This document shows, in pieces, positions 9,606 to 19,560 of a stretch of 64,000 nucleotides of DNA (positions are counted from its first letter, which is position 1; the number at the start of each line of letters is the position of its first letter). Location: assembly GCA_000333855.2 (NCBI GenBank), contig CM007317.1, positions 1,152,596 to 1,216,595 of the forward strand, given 5' to 3'. The notes beneath the pieces are model-generated. The model was not told the DNA's origin, made no database searches, and worked only from the letters and a program-made list of their open reading frames with translations. This stretch comes from Endotrypanum monterogeii (taxonomy: Eukaryota > Euglenozoa > Kinetoplastea > Trypanosomatida > Trypanosomatidae). Both the position numbers and the translations under genes were made by a program.

Positions 9606-11807
9606 TGAGGGAATGGTCCCCCCCCCCCCCCGAAAAAAAAGTCTTTATACCCAGGGGAAAACAACCATGAAAACTAATTGCACTGCGAATCATGGCAGCC
9701 AGAAGCGGGCTACGCGAAAACACACAAACGGATTCCCTGATTCTCTACCTCCTGCATGTGTTTTGTGTTTACCGACACCCTACCCTTCTTCTCTTACTTT
9801 TCCTCGCCCCCACCCTGTCTGTCCCCTCCTTTTTAAAAAATACACACACACACACGACGGAAAAAAAAAGAATTCATACGAGCGCAAAATTGTCTCCGAA
9901 ATATTGTATTACAACGGACGCATACCTTTCAAGATCGCCCTCACACAACTGAGGCGCCAATACGTCACGACCCCTTTCCTTTGGTGTTTTTTTTCCCGTC
10001 TAGATACTCACTCACTCCGTGCCCTCGCCCCAGTAGCCGTACGGCGGACGTAAACCCGACGGCCTCCTTCACACAACCTTCACAGATCCCGTGGGATCTA
10101 CCTTGCATGCGAAACCAGTCCGCTTACTGAATTCTCCTCGTCTCTCACTGCATTTTTTTGTTTGTTGTTTGTTTGTGTGTTTCGTCTTGATCCTCTACGC
10201 ATATATTATCATTTACTGGCCCGACGACGACAATCTCAAGTGGACCCAGCTCCTCCTGATTTTTTTTTTTATTCGTGTGCGCATCTGCTCGGCCACACTG
10301 GTCTCTCATCCATACATCACCTGCAAAGCACGTCTCCATCGACTTCGCTAAGCATTGGTACTTCCTTTGGTGGGGGAGGATTTACCCTCTGTCAGTTCTC
10401 CTCTCTTTTTGATATCCTCAGTGAGGCATTGGTTTCTGTGCTGCATTTGTTTTACGTTTTATTAGTATTTTTTTTTTTTTTTTTGGGGGGGGGGGTGTTG
10501 CTATCTTCTTCCTCGCATCCGATACCTGTTTTTCTTGCCGTATGACGTGCGCACACACACGCGCACTCGTGAACGCGGACCCTCTCCCCCCTCCCCTCCT
10601 CATACCGGATACTTTTGTCCTCATCGCCTCATTTTCTTTTTTCTCGTTTTAGGGAGGCAGTGTAGCTTCAACAGATTTTTCGTTATTAGAATCAAGAACA
10701 GTCGCCTAAAACTGTGTGGGAGTGAAGAGTTTATCTATTTCTGAAACCAGTCCACTCGGTTGAGGAACGCTCACCCCCCCCCCTACCTACCGACGACTCC
10801 ACACCCTTCCCGTTTTTTCCTAGTCTGTGTATAAGCGGGGGTTCAAACCACTGCGTTATATATATATATATATTCCCTTTCAGTTGACGTTGTCGTCTTG
10901 ACTGGACAGGGGAAGCCTACTCGTCTACCTTTCCTGTGGTTTGAATATTTTTCCCTCCCTCTCGACGCACCCCAAACAAGGAGACGGAATACACATACAT
11001 ATTTATATTTATTTATATTTATTTATATGAGAGTTTTACTTTTCACCACACCGACGCTCTCGCCTCACATTTTTTTTTAATTGCACCTGTATCACTTTGT
11101 TCTCCTTAGACACATGTGTATATCTGCATGTTTGCCACTTCTTTTACAGTTGCCCCCCTCCTCCTCCTCACATCTCTAGTGAATGATTATCCATTCTTGT
11201 GGCAGTGAGTCATCGGTATATATCACTAAAATTGGGTCACTTTTTTTAAATTTTTCTCGCTTTGCTTGTTTACGCTTTTTCTCGCCTCCACACAGCTAGT
11301 GATTCGTGTTTTTTTTCCCCGCTTGTCGCCTGGGTCGTGAAATTCGCGCTAACTGAACGCGTCGTTTTCTGGGATTGAGGTTCATTTTATTATTATTATT
11401 ATTTCAAATATCATTGGCCTCCCGTTTCCTGAGAACTTGGACATTTTCTTTCATTTACTCATCTCTCCCTCACCCCCCCCCCTGCGCATACACACACTCT
11501 CTCTTGAAGAGAGTCACAGTCATCATATATTTGTGTCTGTTTTCCCGCCTGCCTGTGTGCATGTGCGCCTGAGTACCATCACTTCTGTAACCAACAGCAG
11601 CTACGAAAACCTCTTTTGAATTCTTCTTTCACTGACCTTCTTCTACAACAGCCCCCCTCCCCTCCCTTCCCCCTCCTCCACTGAGACGACACTTTTCTTT
11701 ATTGAACAGTTTGATTAACATTTTGCATTTTTTCTATACGCCTAGAAAGCGCGGGAGCAATCTTTGGCCGCTGCCGCCGCCCGCCTGCCCTGCTTTCTGA
11801 GCATCCA

Positions 11808-11831
11808 TCTTCCCTTTTTTCTTTTCTTTAG
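11808..11831 (+). promoter_or_regulatory. Polypyrimidine tract and trans-splice acceptor
   Basis: A C/T tract ends in AG at 11830-11831, 33 bases before the ATG of the second CHAP gene. It supports the start at 11865. Confidence 0.65.
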
Positions 11832-11864
11832 AAGACGGTCAACAAATATAAGGAAAAAGATAAA

Positions 11865-13328
11865 ATGATACTGCCCTCTCAGGACCCACCAGATGCGATG
11901 AACACGAACGATGAAAGCAGTGGCAGCCGCCCTTGCAAACAGCGACCAGAGCCGCTTGTTCTCCCACCAAGCCGAACCTATGGAACTGCCGATAGCGGCA
12001 TCAAGGGCAGAGAAGGGAGCAGCGCAGGTACGGGACAGACTCAGAACAGCGGTCTCCTGTCATTTGGCAGCACCAAGAAGAGGTGCAACTCCGACTCGAT
12101 GCTGCTATGGAGCTACGCCGCCTCGCCGAACTCGCCTCTCATTCGAATTCGAGATCACTGCCATCAGCAGTGGGTGGCAATACTGCTAGCAGTCTCACTG
12201 CTTCTTGTCACCTTCTACTTTGTCTTTGGCATCTCTGCTCCCATGCGAGCGGAAGGTTGCACCACGCCCTTCGGCGATCTGCTCGGCGAGAGTAGAGGTG
12301 TAGCAGCCTACAGCAACTGTCGTCACGACTACGGTGGTGATGGCATGGAGCACTTCGTCTCAGTGGGGCTGCAGCGAATGTATACTGGCTTCAAATGGCA
12401 TGCCGTCGAGTACACCCGGCGCTATTGGATATTAACTTCTCTGCTGATCTTCCCACCTTTTTCCTCGGCGGAGGATATTATGCTGCTGGAAAGTGCGAAC
12501 GCCGTGAACGGAAAGCGTGGGGGTCGCGGAGGCCCCGTCGTACCGCTGGAGCGTTACACCAATCTTTTTATTCCACAGAATAGATCGCGCAGAGACAACG
12601 TACAGATGCCCGCGATGAACCTGAACGGAGAAGTCAACAACCTGACAACTAACGTGCGGCCAACGAACAAGCACAAGGCACGCGTGCAGCCAAATGACCT
12701 CATCGTTTACGCAAAAAACTCCAGGACGCTGCCGTCAGGCCACGCCGCGGTCGTGACAGCAGTGCACGGCCCCTTCTGTAGCGTAGCTGCAGCAGGTAAA
12801 GAAGTTTACTGGTTCATCGTGAAGAACGCCTCAGCAAAAGGCCGGCAACCACTAAAGCCCGATTCAACGCTACCGCGGCTTCTCCTCGCCAACGACAAAA
12901 GCCCTTTCAGTGGATCCGGGACGGAGCCGAAAACTACGACGCGGAAAGAGATGGCCAACCTCCCAAGGGGTGAAGACGGTGTGAATGCAACCGCGAAAGA
13001 AGAGGCGGGAACAGGTGTGAGTAGCTGCCCAGTGCTATTCTACAAGGTGTATATCGTGGAGCAAAATTGGGATAACTCCAACTGGGAAACACTAAGCTAC
13101 TTGACAGGGTCTGAAGTACTTCCTGGGAGAAGCAGCGCCGTCAGCAACAACAACAACAACACAGAAAAATTACTATGGACGAAGCGTAAACGCAAGGATG
13201 AAGAGCAGAAGCGCAACCACAGTCGTGTACTCCTTCTGCATGAGTACGTGGACTCGAATGGTTTCTTTCTCGAAGACACACACAACAACCTGATTCTCGG
13301 CTGGGTCCGCGCTTCCCCGTCGGCGTGA
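11865..13328 (+). CDS. Membrane-anchored CHAP-domain pseudoenzyme (catalytic Cys to Ala)
   Basis: A 487-residue paralogue of the upstream CHAP amidase with the same layout: polar N-terminus, transmembrane helix at about residues 103-125, then a CHAP domain. Landmarks align closely: GVAAYSNC, FKWHAVEYTRRYW, SGHAAVV, VEQNW and a C-terminal GWVR. The position of the nucleophile Cys is Ala180 (WHA where the active paralogue has WQC). His293 and Glu399 are retained. Between the His and Glu motifs there is a low-complexity insert of about 70 residues, and a charged Asn/Lys-rich stretch lies before the C-terminus. The reading frame is intact over 1.46 kb, so it is under constraint rather than decayed. 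I infer a non-hydrolysing binding or regulatory role. The start follows a clear splice acceptor. The stop is TGA. Confidence 0.9.
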   Translation: MILPSQDPPDAMNTNDESSGSRPCKQRPEPLVLPPSRTYGTADSGIKGREGSSAGTGQTQNSGLLSFGSTKKRCNSDSMLLWSYAASPNSPLIRIRDHCHQQWVAILLAVSLLLVTFYFVFGISAPMRAEGCTTPFGDLLGESRGVAAYSNCRHDYGGDGMEHFVSVGLQRMYTGFKWHAVEYTRRYWILTSLLIFPPFSSAEDIMLLESANAVNGKRGGRGGPVVPLERYTNLFIPQNRSRRDNVQMPAMNLNGEVNNLTTNVRPTNKHKARVQPNDLIVYAKNSRTLPSGHAAVVTAVHGPFCSVAAAGKEVYWFIVKNASAKGRQPLKPDSTLPRLLLANDKSPFSGSGTEPKTTTRKEMANLPRGEDGVNATAKEEAGTGVSSCPVLFYKVYIVEQNWDNSNWETLSYLTGSEVLPGRSSAVSNNNNNTEKLLWTKRKRKDEEQKRNHSRVLLLHEYVDSNGFFLEDTHNNLILGWVRASPSA

Positions 13329-14069
13329 CGGTACGTATCCTCGATCCTCAGAAGCGACGAAAGCGCTGTCGGAAAAAAAAAAACACAAAATAAAATCAAA
13401 AAGAGATCCGTCGTTTTCATTCTTTTTCTTTCTGGAAAACTGCGGATGAGCGGATGTGCCAGGCTACATGACGCTGTACCCCCCTCACACACACACACAC
13501 AAACACACACTTCCCTCCCACGCACTCTCCTAGACTACTGTCTACAAGATTGCAAATGGCGATGGGAAGTGCAAAAATATAAAACGTGATACAAGACAAT
13601 ACTGGTAAAATTTAGAATTCTCTGAGACAGAATACCAGAAAAACTCACAGCAGAAAAGTGTGTGCACCTCCGTCTATCAGAGATGGGTGGCTGGTATCAT
13701 CGTTGCAGCTGAAGGTGAGCAATCCTAGTATATAGAATTGGAATACAATGAAGAACACATATCTGCGCCCGGTACTCTTTCTGGGAGAGGGTGGGGACGC
13801 GGCGTTCGAAACAGGGGCGGTGGGGCTTCCTTAACTCACTGGGTGTGATCGCCCTTTCCCCCGCAGATTTTTTTTTTCGGAGGGAGGGCAGTCCATGGAA
13901 ACAACTCACCACAATCCCTTCTGGCCCATCTGCAGGTGAGAGGTTTATGACTGCTTTATTTATTTATTTATTTTTGGTCACCGTTTGGGTATTTGACCGA
14001 AAAATCGACTCACCCTTTTAAAAAGAGAGAGACTGCAAAATACCTCATATCCTTCGAATATAGATGACT

Positions 14070-14112
14070 GGGTGTATCCCGACGGGGCTCAGTAACCCGT
14101 TGGGATACACTC
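14070..14112. repeat. 17-bp inverted repeat (stem-loop)
   Basis: The arm gggtgtatcccgacggg (14070-14086) pairs with cccgttgggatacactc (14096-14112) around a 9-base loop. In RNA sense, 15 Watson-Crick pairs and 2 wobble-type positions are expected. It lies between two genes in an otherwise pyrimidine-rich spacer. It could be a processing signal, a small-RNA stem or an element end. Confidence 0.8.
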
Positions 14113-14577
14113 AACAGACAACGTTGCTCACCCTTGCTCCTCAGCGATGTTTGGAGTGTATTGTACAACCACTGTGTGGGACAAGGCTAGTCTACTCCTC
14201 CCATCGGTCTTTTTTTTTTTCGTGTACATGAGCCTTGCGTATGCATTCGGAGAGATTCTGAGCCGATCAGAGTTGGGGTACTCGAGATCTGTTTCCCTGC
14301 TCCCTATACCCATCAAAGTGCTCGCCTCCTCTCCTGTCCACCGTTGTCCTCCTCCTCACATGACATCCCCCATTGTACAAGTGACGCTTTAGCTTTGTGC
14401 GGGCCCTGAAGGAGACCGTTGCAATCGATCCGGGTGCAACTGCTGCCTCCATGTGAAGGGCCCAGCGCAAACCATTCACCTTGAACTAGTGGACCTTACG
14501 CGGTGGTAGCCTTTGAGCCCTCACGGACCCCAGAGCCCTCCCTTGCAAGCAACTGCAACAGGGAAATAGATTATTCC

Positions 14578-14604
14578 CCACCCCCATCTTCCCCCCTCCC
14601 CCAG
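14578..14604 (+). promoter_or_regulatory. Polypyrimidine tract and trans-splice acceptor
   Basis: A C-rich pyrimidine run ends in AG at 14603-14604, 15 bases before the ATG at 14620, and argues against the longer upstream open frame being translated. Confidence 0.65.
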
Positions 14605-14619
14605 TCAAAAAGCATCGCC

Positions 14620-14967
14620 ATGTCGCATGACACCACGTACCGACACCAGCTGTGGCACATCGAGGACCCGACTTTGACCGTGTCGCAAGTGCGGCTCAAA
14701 CTTCTTTTTGATTTTGACCCACCGTCGCACTACCGACTGCAGCCAAACGGACCCCTACTGCACGGTATCCGACCTAGCTGTGTACTGTGTGGTGATGTTT
14801 CCCCACTAGGCGGCGGCGCCTTGTCACGAGGCGCTGCACCGATAATTACGCGCCGGATGTGTGTGTTTGGTCGTGTCGGTAGTGCCCCAGTGCAGTACGA
14901 AGAGCCACTCGTAACGGAGTGGACAGATGTCGGACTCCCTCAGACGTCGACGAAGGAAGATGCGTAA
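14620..14967 (+). CDS. Conserved-looking 115-residue protein, function unknown
   Basis: Not recognised. A small soluble protein without signal peptide or membrane segment. Visible features are an aromatic N-terminal part (RHQLWHIEDPTLTVSQVRLK, then LFDFDPPSHY), a CVLCGD pair of cysteines near residue 57, a Gly-rich loop, and an acidic C-terminus. The frame is open upstream for 39 more codons from a GTG, but the splice acceptor just before the ATG fixes the start. Coding composition, good start context and placement directly ahead of another gene support it as real. One CxxC alone is too little to claim metal binding. Confidence 0.7.
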   Translation: MSHDTTYRHQLWHIEDPTLTVSQVRLKLLFDFDPPSHYRLQPNGPLLHGIRPSCVLCGDVSPLGGGALSRGAAPIITRRMCVFGRVGSAPVQYEEPLVTEWTDVGLPQTSTKEDA

Positions 14968-15655
14968 CAGCAGTGATCCCATTTCTTCTGCGTGCACATA
15001 TACCAGACGAAGGCCGGCCGCTGCTCTCCTTATCAGTGGCGTCTTCCGTCTTTCCCGGTGAATGTGTGTTGGACTCACCTTGTCGCGTGCTACTGGATTT
15101 CTTCGCCGGCTATCTTTTGTTGCGCTAGTGTTTCCGCTACACGACCTACTGAGCCCTCGCCCCTTCCTCGCGTTATCAGTGGCACCACCCCCTTCCCTCA
15201 CCCAGTGTCATCCACTGCTGGCACACAACTTTCGATTGAGAAGAAAGAAAAAAAAAATGTGATACCACGACGACTAGGCAGCAGAAAGTCTAAATTTGAT
15301 CCAAGAATGTAACCACACTGCTGAATAACCTCGTGATTTGTGTACCTGAATATATAGGTAACGTGTGCATGAGACGGTAACAATGTGTTAAAATTCGACC
15401 CCCTACAGTCATGAGTAAGACTCCTCTCCTCTCCACTGTCAACTCTACCCTCCTGCTTTCTTTCCGACTCTCCCCTGAAAACCAACATTCCGACCACAAT
15501 GCGATATATATATATATATAATGAAAAGGATGATACAATAAAATCAGAAGAAAATCGTGAAAAAAGCACCGTACCTGGCCTTGTAAATACATATATACTT
15601 GAGTCATTTTTTGTTGTTGTTCACCATCTCTGTGACAGAGATAGTCTCCTCGCCG
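14968..15655. other. Intergenic spacer
   Basis: No gene. Contains an A run (15245-15257), a short TA tract (15505-15519) and, at the end, the acceptor for the next gene. Confidence 0.5.
15606..15638 (+). promoter_or_regulatory. Polypyrimidine tract and trans-splice acceptor
   Basis: A T-rich tract followed by AG at 15637-15638, 17 bases before the ATG at 15656. Confidence 0.6.
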
Positions 15656-16888
15656 ATGACAAGCCCAAGCGTCTCTCAATCGTTGGCGTCGCCGTTTCCG
15701 CCACGGCAATGGGGGTCCAACCTGCTCCTGCGCAAGGTCCCGCTCTACGCCCAAGCGCGCCAATACGCAGCCGTTGACCCCGACGACCCCAAGTCGGAGG
15801 CAAACACACTCATCTACGGACCAAGTAGCTACCCGCTGCTGGCAGCGGTTCGCTCATGTTACGACTTAGTCGACCGCGAGGAGGCGAGCGCTGACGCGTC
15901 ATTGAATGTGGATGTCACGACCGCAGTGATGGACCGCTCTCCCTTCAGTGGAATCGACAGGGCTGGCTATGCCCATGTGCCTGCACAGCGCAAGTGGACA
16001 ATCACAAACCCGCTGAAGGGAGACTCCCCGTCATCAAGTGCCGAACACTCCACTGTCCTGGTCCGCCGTGCGGCTGCTGCCGCGGTGCTCGACGACGCCC
16101 TTGGCCCCGCAACCCCTGCACAAGTTCTGGAGCCGTGGATCGGCGTCATCGAGGATCGCCTATACCCAGACACCCAAGAACACGAGGTCCCAAAGTCTAC
16201 ACAATCAGAGGAAAAGAAGGCGCAGGAAAAAGAGCAGACGACAGCGACGAGAGGCGATAGCGGACCAGGCAGAGAGCGGGAGGACGGTGACAACCCCGGG
16301 AATGGCACTAGTCGAATGATTGGGGCAGAAATGAGGCGAACTTCTCACCGTAAGCGGATACGTAATCTCGAAAAAACGCACGCTGCTGTTTATACACGAC
16401 TCGAGAGTGCCATCCTTCATTACAGTGTGGCGACACCAGAAGAAAAGGAGATGCTGCGCAGCACGCGAGTGGCATGTAGCGACCCCTCCGCAGAGTTGCC
16501 TGCCCCTAGTGAGGGCAGTACCGCAACACCATCCCCACCGGAGACGTGGGGAAGCCAAATGTTGGAACTCGTCGCATCCACCGTGGCCTCGAAATCTAGC
16601 GGTGGCAATGACGAAGAAGTTGAACAGCAGCGAATGGTTCTGGCCTACTTAAAACGCGTGCGGTGGATTGCTACACAATGGAACAACGCCACGAACCAAA
16701 TCTCTTTGAAGGACGCCGGCGCGTCGGCCCCCACATGGGGCCAAATGACGGAAGCGCAGCGTGTGAGAAGAGAAATGGTGCACACACAAGGAGAGCGGCG
16801 CCGCTTCCGGCGTCCTCGCCACAGTGGTGATGGCAAGGTAAACGGTGATGGAGAGGACGGTAATGCTGGAGCAGACGACTACGTCTGA
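15656..16888 (+). CDS. 410-residue hypothetical protein, possibly mitochondrial
   Basis: Not recognised. The first 35 residues are rich in Ser, Pro, Arg and Ala, lack acidic residues and include WGSNLLLRKVPLYAQARQYA, a plausible mitochondrial presequence. A structured block follows to about residue 170 (SYPLLAAVRSCYDLVD; VLEPWIGVIEDRLYP). Then comes a highly charged Lys/Glu/Asp linker, and a helical basic region from about 220 (NLEKTHAAVYTRLESAILHY; VLAYLKRVRWIATQWNN). The end is Arg-rich followed by an acidic Gly/Asp tail. This architecture resembles lineage-specific mitoribosomal or RNA-associated proteins of kinetoplastids, but that is only an impression. The frame extends upstream from a TTG; the ATG after the splice acceptor is preferred. 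The stop is TGA. Confidence 0.8.
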   Translation: MTSPSVSQSLASPFPPRQWGSNLLLRKVPLYAQARQYAAVDPDDPKSEANTLIYGPSSYPLLAAVRSCYDLVDREEASADASLNVDVTTAVMDRSPFSGIDRAGYAHVPAQRKWTITNPLKGDSPSSSAEHSTVLVRRAAAAAVLDDALGPATPAQVLEPWIGVIEDRLYPDTQEHEVPKSTQSEEKKAQEKEQTTATRGDSGPGREREDGDNPGNGTSRMIGAEMRRTSHRKRIRNLEKTHAAVYTRLESAILHYSVATPEEKEMLRSTRVACSDPSAELPAPSEGSTATPSPPETWGSQMLELVASTVASKSSGGNDEEVEQQRMVLAYLKRVRWIATQWNNATNQISLKDAGASAPTWGQMTEAQRVRREMVHTQGERRRFRRPRHSGDGKVNGDGEDGNAGADDYV

Positions 16889-17950
16889 GCCCGTCCGGTT
16901 CCCTCCTTAACCCCTTGCCCTCGACGTCCGGCCTCCCCTGCCGCACTGGAATTGAGCCGAATAGGATTATCCATTTTTTCTTCTTCCCTCGCGCCTCGAT
17001 CCCAGCGAATGGTGAAATCTAAAGAAGAAAAAAAAACGACGTGGGCAACGAGGAAAGGAGAAAGCAAGAGCAAGAAATAAAAAGAGACTCATAATACTAA
17101 AACCACAACGAGCAGGTCGTGCAGAGAAACAAGTTCGCCCCTCCCCCTCCCCTACCTCGTCTGTCACCCACTGACGAAGTGATGAGTGTGGAAAAATGAG
17201 CACCCAAGCGCCTGGCGCGCCCCCTGAAAGAAAAGACTTTCCCTCAATGATTACGTAGGAGCAATTCATCACACACACACACACAAACGAGCAACGATAC
17301 CTACGTGTGTTGGTATCAAGTGCAACGGCATCCCGTCATGTTTCGCCTCCATAGATGAAAACGGATCCTTCTTTTTTCTCTCTCCCCCCTCCCTCTCTCT
17401 CCTGCAGCCTTCACCCCATCCCACCCGATGACAGAAGCTCTCACAATGCGCCTCACAAAGTTGCACAGATCGATTGGAAGGATCCTTCTCATCTAGGCAA
17501 TGTATACGCAAGCTTGGCAACAGCAGCACAATGCAGGATGTGTTGCGCAATGCATTAAACTATGGGGAAGCGGAGGATTTGTAATATTATTATTATTAAG
17601 TGCCTCTCACTCCTTTTTTTTTCGCCCGACACCCTCTGCCAACAGTCTTGACACCTATTTGCATCGCAGCCAAGCCAAACTCTCTGGCCTATCGATTTGC
17701 CCGAAGATGAAAACCGCCGGTATTTATCGCCCCTGCCTCGTATAGAAGAACAAAAATGAATTGGCGATGTGTGAAGCGACGTCAACGATTTCCATCCATC
17801 CCTCCCCCCCCCCCCACCCCCACACACACAAGCCGGCCAGCCTTGATCAGTTAAGTTTCGTGGAATATATATATATATATGCATCGAGGAAGATATAACT
17901 TAACTCAAGATCCACCGCAGTTGGTGAGAATAAACACATGATAGATTTCA
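16889..17950. other. Intergenic spacer
   Basis: No gene. Holds an (AC)n run near 17268-17285, CT-rich tracts (17370-17402), an ATT repeat (17583-17598), a C run (17804-17820) and a short TA run (17863-17880). Confidence 0.5.
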
Positions 17951-18669
17951 ATGAGCCTACGGGAGGCAGGGGAACTCATCCGCTCGACGTCGAGTAGCTA
18001 AAGCTACCCATCAACAGATTCTGTAACGCAGCAGGGTACCAATCGTACCGCACTCAGCGCGGGATCTTTTCCATGAAGAATCCCCATAAATATATTCGAA
18101 GGGACGCGAGGCGGTGGCACTAGCGCCGCAGAAAAAAACATTGTACCTGCGACAACCACTGCAAGTAATGAACATCTCAAATGCGTACCCACGCACTGAG
18201 CACCACGTTAATGCTAACACGTGTGACTATGGCTACGCAGGGAAGAGTTCGTTCCTGTACCCACAGGTTGAGGGGGGAGAGGGGGGCAACATCGACGCTC
18301 CGCTAGTCGAATACGATGGGTTTCAGCGCATTACATAGACGTTTGTATGAAATCGTAATAATAAACACCTATCACGCAGCTGCGCCACAGGTGACTCACT
18401 AGTGGATGACCTTCGGCCGAGAACTGAGAGTACCGCAGAGCCCAGGAGAGAAACAGCAGCGGAGAACATTGTGCCAACAAAAATGCACACACCTTACTGC
18501 GTTCACCTCAATAATGCCCCCTTTCTCTGCCGAAAGTAAAGCCTTGTCAGGATCTCTCAGCCCAACACTGCCAACGCAGTCGATCTCTTTTCGAACATCA
18601 GGGGGATCAGTTGAAGGAGAACCCAGGAAAGTGTTGCGCGCACGCGACGCAATAAAAGATCACAATTAG
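17951..18669 (+). pseudogene. Coding-like remnant of unknown origin
   Basis: From the ATG at 17951, one frame reads through coding-like, Thr/Ser-rich sequence with a TAA after 16 codons and a TGA about 25 codons later (phrases such as DSVTQQGTNRTALSAG and NIVPATTTASNEHL). A second frame then carries a 56-codon stretch from 18168 to 18338. An 87-codon frame follows at 18406-18669. None is convincing alone; together they look like fragments of one or more inactivated genes. Composition (balanced, no poly-T tracts) differs from the flanking spacers. No homologue recognised. Confidence 0.3.
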
Positions 18670-18670
18670 C

Positions 18671-19560
18671 TTCTGGAGAGAGACTCCTCCCCCCCCCCCC
18701 CCCCCAGTCCCCCCCACTGCCCCCTATTTCGTCTGCCCGCTTCACCCTACCGAGGCCAGCCGCGGACACGCCACTCCCATTTCCAACCCATATGTGACCC
18801 CAGCTTGCGCTGCACAAGGCGCGCAGATACCCCGTAGGTCCTGCGCTGGCTACTCTCTGCACACCCGTGTATAACTATGGACAACGCATTCGCCGCTCAC
18901 CGACGTGGTCCTCCACCACGCTTTTTTCTTCGATTTGCGTTTTCTAAAAAAAACGTTGCAGAGATCGTCTCGAACTCGAGGCTGCGTTGTTTTCGCCGAG
19001 GTGCGTGGCCATCGCCTTTGCGTGCCATGCTTGGGGGCATGGCCGCCGCCACCCCCCCCCCTAGAGGCCCCATACAACACACATCCCCCACCCCCCATCG
19101 GCGACCCCGGAAAAAGGCCGGACGACGCAAAGGCGCATCCCCGCGCCAGGGGCCACCCCGAAATCGACGCGCCCCCCTAATCGGGCGGACACCGGCGCGC
19201 GGGAAATGGAACAGCCACCCGGATCCCAGCGGGGCCGTTCTGTCTCACCAGGTCTCCATTGGTCGCCTCGCGTTCGGGCTCCTGGCCAGCCCTCGCGTCG
19301 CCAGGGAGGCGGGGGCCGGGAGCGCCACAACGCCCCCCCCCCCCTGGCAACCATGCCCGGGGGGGGGGGGGAGTAACCGACAGAAAGGCAAAAGAGAGGC
19401 CCCAGCCAACGGCGGCTGCAACACGCACCAAAAGACAAACACGCAACAAACCGCTGGGATGCTTTCCCACATCGCTGAGGAGAGGGGATTACAAAAAAAA
19501 ACAAAGGGCGTCCCCCCCACACACACATACATCGGCCCAAGCAGCAAGCGCTACCAACTG
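18671..19560. other. GC-rich block with long C and G runs
   Basis: Starts with a run of about 18 C at 18689-18706 and contains C runs near 19050-19060 and 19330-19340 and a G run at 19361-19371. Long open frames occur on both strands, as expected from high GC. The best + frame (18877-19647, 256 codons) is Pro/Arg/Gly-rich without any recognisable domain and is not called as a gene. Confidence 0.5.

Larger units (their letters stand above)
9123..11864. other. Intergenic spacer with a sequencing gap
   Basis: No supportable gene in 2.7 kb. The first part holds TA tracts, a read-end artefact zone and an N gap (9515-9577). The rest is T/C-rich with T runs (10261-10271, 10468-10484) and a G run (10485-10495), consistent with 3' UTR plus leader of the next gene. 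Confidence 0.55.
13329..14619. other. Intergenic spacer with a strong hairpin
   Basis: No gene seen. Holds an (AC)n tract (13488-13509), (TTTA)n near 13959-13974, the inverted repeat at 14070-14112 and a C/T tract leading to the next gene. No tRNA-like cloverleaf was found by eye. Confidence 0.5.
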
